Source: Hygrocybe punicea | Lineage: Eukaryota; Basidiomycota; Agaricomycetes; Agaricales; Hygrophoraceae | DNA: 64,000 bases | Assembly (NCBI GenBank): GCA_963556145.1 | Contig: OY744468.1 | Coordinates: 5,704,001-5,768,000 of the forward strand | Direction of reading: 5' to 3' | Shown: positions 10,580 through 20,642 of the stretch, piece after piece | Numbering within the stretch: position 1 is the stretch's first letter | Layout: each line of letters opens with the position of its first letter | Made by a program: the position numbers and the translations under genes | The notes under the pieces: model-generated | The model's database searches: none | Told to the model about the DNA's origin: nothing | What the model saw: only the letters and a program-made list of their open reading frames with translations

Positions 10580-12596
10580 CTGTCCAAAAAAGGAAATTAA
10601 CAGCAGACTGCCTAACGACCACTGTCAAGGTCGAATCTCACCACCAATCTCATCACACCATGCCTGATGCCAACAGCCACGGCCACATCAGCTCACGACA
10701 ACGCTGGCCGACCCCAAACAAAGGCCACAGCACCCCAACGGCGACCAGCAGAGGGGTGAGGAATGAAGCGGCAATGGAAGCAGCAGGGCACCTACTCCCA
10801 TTATGTCTTTTCTTGAATCTTTGCTTTTTTTTTTTACTACCAACTTGTTTCTGAAGCACAAATGATCTCGAGGCAACAGCAGCCCGGACAGCAGCAGCAA
10901 CAACCAATGACGGCGATGGCAACAGCGGCAACGATGGCAACAGCAGTGCCAGCAGCGATGACAAGTGATGTGTGCCTGTCCCAGATGTAGTGGAGGATCA
11001 TGCACCCACCTCTGCTGCATTGCTGAGTTCTTTTACTAACGAAGATCCACCTAGCTACGCACAATGACAACAGGGCTGCATCCCAACACCCTGCAACCAG
11101 ACAATTACAATCATCACAAAGCCTGTACAGCCTACTCCCACCCTCCCAATCCATGTTCGTCTCCCCCACGCAGCTTCCGCACCATGGTCTGCAGCACCAC
11201 CACCACCACCAGCAACACAGCCATCCGGTGCCTGGTCGCTACACCTTGTTTGAGGCAGAGACTCGGAGGAGGCTGTGGTGGGAGGTTTTTTATTACAATT
11301 TGACCTTGAACTTGGGCTCACAAGTTCAGGCACCACCACCACCACCACCACTAACCATCAGCTTCTTTGCCACGGCTGCTGCATTCGCCCTACGGCACTG
11401 ATTGGTCACAACCACAGTCACAGCCAACATCACGGCAGTGGTGGGGCCGGTGGCAATGTTGGATAAAGAAAGAGTCATTGCCTGCATATTTGTTTGCGTT
11501 GTCTGCACAGTCGTTGTCCATCCATGAGGCCAGTGCCACATTGGATCTGAATTATCTGGTCACGTGTATATTGCATGCACAGGTCAACAAAATGGTAAAC
11601 ATTGCATACCAGATGGGGCTGGCAGCCGACCCTGATGAGTGAGTTGTTTCTTTCAGGCTGTTGTTGGGGAGGATATCGAGTGGGAGGGGGGCACCGTTGT
11701 CTCATTGTTTTGAGAGTAGGTTTGTGTCAGATTGTATGGGCTACCCACTGCTGATTCAGGATGGTTTGTGTACAGCACGTATGCCAGCGGATGTCGATGA
11801 GCAGGCATTTTCACCTGGATCCAGTGTGCTCCTGAGGCTAGACATGTCTGGATATGTGGACATGGATGGCTTGGACTTGGGCAGGGGCATGGGCATAGAG
11901 GAGGATTTGGGGAAGGAGGGAAGGGGAACCATGACGAGAAGTCTCCACCCCTCTCCCTGTAGCCCTGCCCCACTGCCTCCCTGAGCCAACCACCACCTTG
12001 TGAATGGGTACAGCCATGTCAATTGACGCGTGCATGGCATTCGCGAGGTGAACACAAGGACTATAATGACAATGACAGCTGATGAGGCCAATGACGATGG
12101 ACAGGGCAGGAGCAACAGAAAGGAAATGAGGACAAGTCTGCCCCTCTCCCTGCTGCCTGGCCCACCTTGCAAATATATATAGCCACGTCAATTGATCTGT
12201 GTGCCACATTCACTGGTGCCTCGGAAGGTGCATATAAGTAGGTATATTTCATTTTTTTCATATACATGTACATAAAAGTATGCTATGTGGAGATACACAA
12301 AAAGAAAAAGAAAAAACAGGTACACATACCAGTGATCAACACCTGAAAAACTCATGAAATGTGGCCATACATGTTAGTGAGGTGTGAGAGGCAGCAGACG
12401 AATTATCCAAGTGACGTTGAAGCCAGCAAACAGGCTGGATACCTAAATTTCCTAATTTGGGTATTTGGTAATGGCTAATAATGGCTAGCCGTGGCTAAGC
12501 CGAGGTTTAACCATTAGCCGAGTGATGGCTCGGCTTGGCTAATTATTGGTCCAGCTCCAACGGCTAATGGTTTCGGACTGAGCTGTGGCAACACTA
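10580..12596. mobile_element. Partial hAT-like element (family C) with CAG/CAC repeats
   Basis: The right end reads ...GAGCTGTGGCAACACTA at 12596, the complement of a TAGTGTTGCCACAG terminus, preceded by about 140 bp of GGCTAA/TTAGCC repeats. The interior has CAG-rich (10870-10960) and CAC-rich (11190-11220, 11330-11350) tracts. Two imperfect copies of a GTCAATTGAC-containing block lie at about 12005-12050 and 12175-12215. No matching left end or TSD partner (tgctggac) was found, so the left boundary is arbitrary and the element is probably truncated. Open frames here are repeat artefacts. Confidence 0.5.
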
Positions 12597-13094
12597 TGCT
12601 GGACAGAGTGAGAAAGGATGAGGGAGAGAGAGAGAGGTCCATGTTGAGCTCCTGCTCATCAATTTTGTTGCGGTCAATGGTTGGTTATGGTGTCAGAAAT
12701 CCCAGATGCCCATGACATTGTCATCAAGGTTGTTGTTGCCATAGCCATCACCACCATAGTCATCATTGATAATTTTCATTGTTGTCATAGAAAAATGAAT
12801 ATATAAAAATGTGTGAAGTCCTTCATTTGGCTATGTGTGCCAAAGTTGAATTGCTGTTCCTTCCCCACTAAGGCAGGACCAATCTGCTCTAAAATGTGAC
12901 ACTATTTGTGATAGAGCAATAGTGTATGGACCCCTGTGTACACACACCTCTTTATCAATATTCATAGTCCATTACCATATTTGAATTCACAAGGTGTCTT
13001 GTTGTAGTTGTGATGCAGATGGTGAATTTCTTGACAATATGGGGGGAAGTGAGTAACTACATCAACACACAACAAGATGTAGGTGTGCTACTCT
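12597..13094. other. Gene-free stretch
   Basis: Mixed-composition sequence follows the family C terminus. I see no coding frame, repeat or regulatory site worth naming. Confidence 0.5.
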
Positions 13095-13500
13095 AAGTAA
13101 TTAGATTGGGTGGGGAAATGCAGGGGATGTTAAGAAGGGCTGGGAGGGGGCAGGAAGGGAGCAGGTGGCGCTTGGAAGGTTGAAAAGGGCCAGACAAGGT
13201 TGAGGAGTGCCAGGAGAGGCCAGGAAAGTTAAGAAGGGTCAGGAGGGTGGTTAAGAAGGGTGGGAGAGGTGGTAGCAGTGTGAGAGAGAGGACTTGGGGT
13301 GTTAAGAAACCTGGGAGGGGACAGGAGAGGTGTGAAAGGGTGTGAGAGGACTCAGGCAGGTTAAGAAGGACTGGCAAGGGGCAGGAGTGGTGCAGGAGGA
13401 CTCTGGGGGGGAGGGGGGGTTAAGAAGGGCCAGGAGGAAGAAGGAGAGGGGGAGGATAAGGAAGGGGCCAGGGTGCAAGGAAGAGTAGGAGGGGAGCATA
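13095..13500. repeat. Purine-rich GGGAGG/AAGAAGGG tract, left part
   Basis: About 400 bp of degenerate GTTAAGAAGGG and GGGGCAGGAG units on the plus strand. The similar G-rich tract at 20194-20530 is its continuation: the hAT element 13509-20185 inserted into this tract and duplicated ggcaagcc. Confidence 0.75.
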
Positions 13501-14904
13501 GGCAAGCCTAGGCAATGGCATGGGTAATCTGTGGATCTAACTTTCCTGATCCATATCCATATCCGTGCAAATCCGTACCCTTGTATCCGCCAGGCATGGA
13601 TTTTCCCATGGATACAAAACTCATCGGTATGGATACGATGGATGTGAATTATCTGCGGGTTCACTTGTGAGTACAGCAGTAGCTACGTTGACTTGAGAAT
13701 ATGATCCCACCCTTTCTCCAGCTGATCCTCCTCCGACAGGTCATCCTCAACATCCTGCATTTGTGACACAGCTTTTGCATCACTATCCCTTATCAAGTGC
13801 AACAGGCTCCAGGGTCCTAGGCACAAGACTGCATGCATTGTCTGGGTTGCTAGGCGGCTTTGGGTATGGCTGAGTACCAGTTGGCCACAGCTGAATACCC
13901 GTTTAACATCGACTGACGTTGCTGGGAATCTCTGTGACAACAGTGGAAATGATGACAGTGCGAAACACTCACCAGGAATGGTCAAATAGTCAAGCGCCAT
14001 CCAAGATAGCATTGGGAACATTGACTTCCTCTCGGTCCACCACATCACAGCATCACGGACGTCTTCAATGTCAGTGCTGAGATACTGATTGATCTTGCTG
14101 CGCAAGTCAGATGCTTTGGGTGCTGCAAGAGCCTCAAGCTCGTCAAACGTATTCAAGGTTGCCTTTGCAGCTGGCTTGATTTCATCAGCATTGGGCCCAG
14201 TCCCCACTTTCTCATAGAACTGTTTGAATGTCTTGCGGACAAGAGACTCTGCTGTCTTGATCCAAGCAGCTTCCCAGCTGGCCTTTTTGAAGTATGTGAG
14301 TTTATGATGTGGGTGGAGGACTGCAAAACTGGAGGATTAGCTTGGGGCTGGAGATGGCAGGTGGTTCTCACCCATGGCAATACAGTAGACCTCGGATAGG
14401 TTGGTCTTTGTGTAGTACTTGTTCATTGTTGTCTTAGCGATGCTGAGGGCAGCATGGATAGGGACACTGAGAGCATGATTGATGGAATCTGTAGTCATGC
14501 ACTTGTCCATCAGATCCATGGCAGGGATAACGGTAGCTAGGTTTGGTGTTCCTTGAGAGAAAAAAAGGGTTGCATCTTTGAACATCTTGAGAGTGGTGTG
14601 CAGCTGCCAAGCAATCTTCCAATCCATGTTGTTGAGCTCAAAGTCGTGCAGCTCTGTAGTTCGGTCTCTGGTTATTTTATCGATGGCGGCCTGGTACTCA
14701 ATTGCAAAGTTGAGCATGTTGAATGTAGAGTTCTACCTCATTGAGATGTCGCGTGGCATGATTCAGTCAGGTAACTCAAGCTGTTCAAGGATTGCATGCC
14801 AGAGAGGGAGAATGATAGTTGTCAAGTGAATGATCTTGAATGTGAGCTTTTAGAGCTGTAGAAGGCGACCATGCTTTCTTATCATCAATGACCGGGCACA
14901 TACC

Positions 14905-15640
14905 TTGACAAGCAAGAGCTGAATGGGGCGAGCTCAGCCAGCAGCTGCTGATATGCTAATCGTGGTGCTGTGCACTAACAACAACACTCTATGACTGGTC
15001 AGATTGCGAGTAAGTGAGGTAGTGCGACTTTAGCGATTAAAGTCGTGGCGACTAAAGAGGATCGGCGTAAAGAACTTCGGTCAGGGATGGTCAAATGTGA
15101 AGAAAGTAGTGTCATATTGAGGTTAGAGAGATATAACAAAGTGGGGAGGTGGGAACGATGCGCTCTTGTTCTCCGTGTTTACACGTAATCTAACAGCTAT
15201 TTTATACGATGACGGTCGGAGATCGGAGGCGAAGTGAAAAAGTCATGTAAAGAAAGAAACCTAGTCTAATAGGGGTCGAAAGAAAGGAATAAACATCAAT
15301 CACATGTAAACACAGCCAAAAGAGGTGGTGAAAGGAAGATGAAGATGATCCTGTAACAAAGGAAGAACAAAGGGGTTAAGTGGAAGAAAGGGAATAGGTT
15401 TTCTTAAACGAGTTAGTGTATCTAAGATGAAATGGGGTATTACTGTTATGAAAGGTGAACTATTATGCAAGGGTCCAGGGCTCGATCCAATTCAGGGGTT
15501 TCTCCATCTTGGTTCGCAATTTCATCGGAGATGATCGCGATACGATCGAGAGGTCGTACTAGTTGTCGCGATCCATTGCGAAGTCACAAGATGTTGGGCT
15601 CGTTTTCAAAGGATAGCAAAAACCTGTTTGATTCGTTGAT
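14905..15640 (-). mobile_element. Inserted segment within hAT pseudogene, possibly LTR-derived
   Basis: This roughly 735-bp block separates hAT coding pieces on both sides and has no hAT similarity. On the minus strand it has a short open piece (RPLDRIAIISDEIANQDGE), a polypyrimidine run, TGTTACAGG at 15357, and TATAAAATAGC near 15200. That layout would fit a retrotransposon end plus LTR. I could not find a second LTR or a TSD, so the class is uncertain and the boundaries are approximate. Confidence 0.3.
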
Positions 15641-16289
15641 TCGGTGGTCAGCGCATGTGAGTGCGTATCACTGCTCATGGTCTTCCTCATTCAGATCACC
15701 TGCAAGCTCATCTGCAACAGCTTCGTCGTTGTACTCGCTATCCACATGCTCACCCAGAGTCTGCACCTCCTCCTCCTTGATCCCTTCAGCGAGCTTGTAG
15801 AGTTCCTGGTCGAGAATGTCAACCAGATCTTTGCCGTTCTTCTTGGGTATGTCAAACTGCTTGATGATTGTCTTGGCCATGATGCTGACAATGTGCAGGA
15901 AGCAGCGCGCGCGAGCCCCTTCACCTGGGTAATCTTCGAGCATGAACTCGAGTTCCTCAACCGTACAGTTGTTACACGAGGCATTGTCACAAGTGACTAG
16001 TGGGGTGTGAGCCATTGCTTTGCATGGCAGGTTACTCGTCCCTTTTCAGCAATGAGAGCATAAGTATATACAAATTATATGGCATTATTATCTTGCTATG
16101 ATAATAAATATTTGCAAAGTTATTGATATTTCTTGTATTATTACATACTGATGCTATTCAGATACCATTCTGAACCACACTACAATGATATACATTTCAT
16201 AATTGATTATATCCTGTTCCTTCCAATTTTTCATAACCCAATATCAGATCCCACATTGGCATCTTTCATATCAAGTTTACAGTGTTCAT

Positions 16290-16989
16290 AGACTGTCCAT
16301 GGGCAGGGCCATGACTCTCTGGCCCAAGATCAACCCTGGCCTGGCCCTTTAGGGCCAGGGCAGGGCCAGTGATTAGCTGGCCCTGCCCTCCATTCAAGGG
16401 CAAAGGGCTAAGTCAGTAAACAGCCGGCCCAGCCCTCTTAGATATTAGGGGTACAAGTATGTGGTTTAGCCTACTCTAACCATGGATACTTTAGCATTTC
16501 CTAAACCACCAAGCTTATATAGTTAGTTCCAATAGTTGGAGATCCTTTTAGCCTTAGGGTCCCCGACAGGTTCATAACTCCACAGTATCAAAGGCTACCA
16601 AAAATGGCTCATAACTATCTAGCTATACCTACAACTTGAACCTGTATAGTTGAGCACATGCACTGATGATCCTTGATAATTCAAAATGAAGAAATTCAAA
16701 TTTAGCAGACTGCAAAAGCTACAAGTTGGGTATGCAGATAAAAGGCTTGATGTGGAAGGAGAAATTATGAAGAAATATATTGGAGATTTTGATTTTAATA
16801 ATGACAATATACTGTTATTGGAGAGCACATAGAGACAGATTTTTGAGCATGTACAAATTTTTGAGATAGAGGGCCCTTATGACCCAGGGCCAGGGCCAGC
16901 TGAAGGTGGACCGGACCTCAAGGGCCAGGGTCAGGGCCAGTAAAATCAGCTGAGGGGCAGCCTGGGCTGACCCATGAACAGTCTGAACT
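16290..16989. mobile_element. Non-autonomous element with GGCCAGGGC subterminal repeats, 700 bp
   Basis: An exact 8-bp duplication gtgttcat flanks it at 16282-16289 and 16990-16997. The ends are imperfect inverted repeats (ACTGTCCATGGGC on the left, GCCC...CCATGAACAGT on the right), and both ends carry clustered GGGCCAGGG. It has no coding capacity. An hAT-type origin is inferred from the TSD length. The two terminal repeats differ by a 5-nt gap, so the exact ends are less certain than for the other elements. Confidence 0.65.
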
Positions 16990-17149
16990 GTGTTCATGTT
17001 GGCATATATATAACTACTTCACTACTTTATCATTAGTAATAGTTACTGTGTAATTTACCTCACATCCAGTTCATTTTGCATAGTTATTGATATCACCATG
17101 TTCACCGACTTCACATACATGTCATAGTTTGAATTGCACAAGTTTGCTG

Positions 17150-17930
17150 ACATAGCACAGAGGTTATACTTTGACTTTACACAAAACAGGTCATTATCTG
17201 GGACACTTGTCGAACAGTTGTTGAACACTGTTCGTCCTGTTCGACAAGGGTGCACTGTTCACATTATTAACAATTCTAATATACTCAGTACATCTTAGCT
17301 AGTATATTGCAGATACATGCTATATATTGTTCATACAAGTGTGTGCATGAGCACTGCCCCAGACTAAAGCTGGGACACATGTCGAACAGTTGTCGAACAC
17401 TGTTCGGCCTGTTTGACAAGGGTACAGTGTTCACATTATTAACAATTCTAATATACTCAGTACATCTTAGCTAGTATATTGCAGATACATGCTATATATT
17501 GTTCATACAAGTGTGTGTGCATGAGCAATGCCCCAGACTAAAGCTGGGACACTTGTTGAACAGTTGTCAAACACTGTTCGGCCTGTTCGACAAGTGTTCG
17601 ACAAGTGCCTCATTAATAAATACAATGTGCATTGCAAATATAGCTACATTCTATATAAGGTACATACTGTATGTAATTGCATTGCCTCAGAGTACACCTG
17701 GAACACATGTTGAACACCTTGTCAAACGCTGTTTGGCCTGTCTGACCAGTGTCTGATGCTCCTCCTGTAAATACTTCTAATACATATTGCACAATATATG
17801 TATTTGTAGACACATTTTATGTATGGTTGTCAATTACACTGGCAGTTCCTCAGAATCCAGATGGGACACTCGTTGAACATGACACAGAGCAATGTTCAGT
17901 GCCTTCCACTCATCCCTATTTCACAAGGTG
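17150..17930. repeat. Degenerate satellite, about five units of 154-174 bp
   Basis: Starts of the conserved CTGGGACAC block fall at 17198, 17370, 17544, about 17698 and about 17859. The first three units are very similar and share ATATACTCAGTACATCTTAG. Each unit begins with an imperfect hairpin of CTTGTCGAACAG and CTGTTCGACAAG about 19 nt apart. The array lies inside the hAT pseudogene. It is not a CRISPR array: the units are long and near-identical, with no unique spacers. Confidence 0.85.
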
Positions 17931-18363
17931 CACATTGCCCTAACAATGCAGTTGAGTAGTGTAATAAAACTGTCAACCTATAGCACTACCCATTCCCAAT
18001 TTGGAACCTGTGATCCGGCTGCATTATTGTTCTTTCTGATTGGGACAAGAAATTCTCACAGTCAGCTCCGCTCAGTCACACGGTTTCATAATTATTCGCA
18101 GGGCTTCAAAATTGTTCCCACAGTTTCACAAAATTGTTCCCACGGCTTGGCAAATTAGAGTCTGACCCTGAGTTTGAGAATCCACTGTATAGAACGATTC
18201 CCTTATAGGGACTCGTAATGCAGAGGACCTTGATCAGGTTAGTTCAATCTTCGCAGCAGCATTCAATCTCACCTTGTTTGTAATGCCAAAGTCAATGAGG
18301 ATGTCCATGAATGTGGCGGCGAGATTGGCACCAGAGTGAAACTACCGGAGACTCAGGTAAGCT

Positions 18364-18683
18364 TAGGGAAATGCAGGGGTAATCCCAGGATACATTTGTC
18401 TGTATCCGTACTCGTACTCCCCACAGATACGGATGCAATATCCACGGATTTTACCCACGGATTTGTGATCAAAATGAGCCGGAGATCACCTGAAACAGTC
18501 AAGAATTGACTGAGATAGAGTCCAATCAATGTTTAGTCTCTATCTCAGTCAATTCTTGACCGTTTTGGATGATCTCCGGCTCATTTTGAAGCCCACGGAT
18601 ACGAGAATCTGTATCCGTACTCGTACTCTTAAGAGTACGGATACCTGCGGAAAAGGATTTACCCTTATCCCTGCATTTCCCTA
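18364..18683. mobile_element. hAT-type foldback MITE, 320 bp
   Basis: The terminal repeats are TAGGGAAATGCAGGGGTAA on the left, and the complement of TAGGGAAATGCAGGGATAA on the right. The exact TSD ggtaagct lies at 18356-18363 and 18684-18691. A second long internal inverted repeat (GAGCCGGAGATCA... and its complement) makes nearly the whole element a hairpin, with GGATACG-rich subterminal repeats. Empty-site joining gives a continuous hAT intron. Confidence 0.92.
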
Positions 18684-20193
18684 GGTAAGCTAGATTCTAG
18701 CCCTTAACAGGCCATCATGCACCTTGGCAACCTCAACAAAATCCAACAAGAACAAAAGCGGCTGCCTGTTCTGCTCAAGGTGCACCATCACAGCAACAAA
18801 TGCCTTGTGATTCAGAGATGTCCAAGTGTCTGTGCCAAAGTTGAGTTTTCCCTTGTATTCCTATTGACTCCAAATGTGAGCATTTCCTCAATGACAATTG
18901 ACTCATCCCCTTACCTGCAGCATCTTCGCAATTCATGTTCATGTTTGGGCAAAAACCTGCCTCACATCTCAAGAGATTGTGCTCGGCAATGGCAGATAGT
19001 ACCCTGGTCATCCAGTCTTCATCAAGCATTGGAAACTGCAGTTCTCAACAATGTTGAATGGCCGGTTGCTCTCAGACACCCAGTGGACCAGCTCAGCACT
19101 AACCAAGAAATCAACAGGAGGTCTGCACTGGCAGGTGCATAACACCATGTACCTAGTCTCCGTTTTCATATGCTGATGATGGGAATAGGTAACCTTCTTG
19201 CTGGAGTGGTTGTGCCTGAGTCATCACGTGACCAGGCTCCCACAGTTGGTCCTAGTTAGTAGTGTTCCAGATGTAGTAGTCAGTTCAGTTCAGCCTTATC
19301 CAGTCATTCCACCCGATTCCAGTGTGAGCTCCCAGAGAGATCCCTCGGGACCTCTCCATCGCAATCTTTCCTCTCAAACATAGCTGTTATACTCCCATCC
19401 CTCAAAATACTGCCAACGATCTTGTCATGAACTTCCTGTGCGTTCTTCGCACTTTTTGCAGATTTGATGGTGTCCTCACCAAAGCATTTCTGGGCATGCT
19501 TAATCAAGTTGCTCGTCGACACGTCATTACCCACAAAGTGATGGACCATGCCACCACAGCACTTCGTGAGGCAATGGAAGACATGGCTACGGCGATTGTC
19601 CTTGTACTCAATGTTGGGTGTTGGCTTGAAAAAGCCATAAATGGGTGTGTGCCATTTTTTCAGCAGTCGCGCTGTCTCCAGAGTTTAGCCATTGAATACC
19701 CACAGACACAAGAATTTACCGAGTTCATCTTCGGATCCCTTGTCCTGCCCTGGCTCATCATAACCGGCATCAGCATCAACTGCATCAACATCAATTACAT
19801 TGTTATCATCCCTCTCCAAGCCAGCGTGTTCACTGCCATCATGGCTCAGGGCAGTGGTGGCACTATTTACGGAAGGGGATGATGTTTTTGGGCGCTTAGA
19901 GGTCTTGCTGCCAGCTGTTGTTTTTCTTTTGGGTGCCATGATTGTTTGGGTTCAAGTTGAGGGATGAATCAATGGCCACTTGCTGCAGGATGGGCCTGTG
20001 GCCTCATTTTTTGTTTAGAATATTGTGGATTTGCATTATGTCATCACTCTGTGTATGCCAGAACTGGTATCCATGGGTACCATACCCGCAGATACATGGA
20101 TATGTCTGATCCCAATCTGTACTTGTACCCTTATGGGTATAGATACCCACAGGTATGGATTTACCCATACCCATGCCATAGCCTAGGCAAGCC

Positions 20194-20530
20194 CAGGGGA
20201 GGCTGCAGGAGGGTGTGAGAGGTTCTGGCAGTTGGAGAGTGCAGAGGGTGTGGGGAAGGATAAGAAGAGGGCAAGGAGAGTCCAGGGAAGAGTGCAGGGG
20301 GGGGAGTAAAGGGGGTGCAGGGGGAGTGCAAGGAGAGTGCAGGGGGAGGCAAGGAATGGTGTGAGAGGGGTGCAAGGGTGCAAGGCACAGAGAAGGGAGA
20401 GCAGGCTCCCAGATGGTCTGGATGGTGCTAGGAGAAGTTGAGCAGCACAGGGAAGGGTCTGGGAGGTCCAGGAGGGGACAAGAAGACATGGGACAAGTAG
20501 ACTGGGGAAGTTAAAGAGGGTAGTGAGGAA
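20194..20530. repeat. Purine-rich tract, right part
   Basis: Degenerate GTGCAGGGGGAG/GTGAGAGG units, the continuation of the tract at 13095-13500 that was split by the hAT element. Minus-strand frames rich in Pro, Leu and Ser are composition artefacts. Confidence 0.7.
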
Positions 20531-20642
20531 AGGGGCTTGAGTGCACTTGTATCTTATCAACTGCTCAAGGTCAGCAAATACTATTATAAACCAGGCCTCC
20601 AACATTACTCACTGATGAGTCACCATAAGCCTTGTACAGCAC

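Larger units (their letters stand above)
13683..19939 (-). pseudogene. hAT-family transposase, disrupted
   Basis: Pieces occur in order on the minus strand. The N-terminus MAPKRKTTAGSKTSKRPK (19939) is followed by a BED-like region (HVFHCLTKCC...STSNLIKHAQKCF, about 19480-19650). The first catalytic Asp segment LNFGTDTWTSLNHKAFVAV lies near 18800, then SGANLAATFMDILIDFG (about 18290-18340), CDNASCN...ARARCFLHIV (about 15880-15990), IILPLWHAILEQLEL (about 14790) and SQGTPNLATVIPAMD (about 14530). The C-terminal dimerisation block DYLTIPGECF...SVDVKRVFSCGQLVLSH...CLGPWS ends at 13683. At least six stops interrupt it, including TGA at 19008, 18969, 18939, 18933 and 14763 and TAG at 14733. The MITE at 18364 lies in what reads as an intron between VEVAK and FHSGANL. 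A canonical hAT transposase is about 650-800 residues, which the pieces would give. Confidence 0.85.
13509..20185 (-). mobile_element. hAT DNA transposon with nested insertions, 6677 bp
   Basis: The terminal repeats are TAGGCAATGGCATGGGTAA (left) and the complement of TAGGCTATGGCATGGGTA (right). They are flanked by the exact 8-bp duplication ggcaagcc at 13501-13508 and 20186-20193. The element carries a minus-strand hAT transposase pseudogene across its length. It has been opened by a 320-bp MITE (18364-18683), a 700-bp element (16290-16989), a satellite block (about 17150-17930) and probably LTR-derived DNA (about 14905-15640). Without these it would be roughly 4-4.5 kb, a normal hAT size. 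It cannot now be autonomous. Confidence 0.88.

Noticed and set aside
13093..13664. Minus-strand Pro/Leu/Ser-rich frames
   Set aside because: Same purine-rich tract on the other side of the hAT insertion, plus GGATACG-type subterminal repeats.
17150..17930. Regular repeats suggesting a CRISPR array
   Set aside because: Units are 154-174 bp and repeat over their whole length with no unique spacers. The genome is eukaryotic.
20004..20605. Minus-strand frames rich in Pro/Leu/Ser (up to 161 codons)
   Set aside because: They lie over the purine-rich degenerate repeat and the hAT end. Composition alone explains them.
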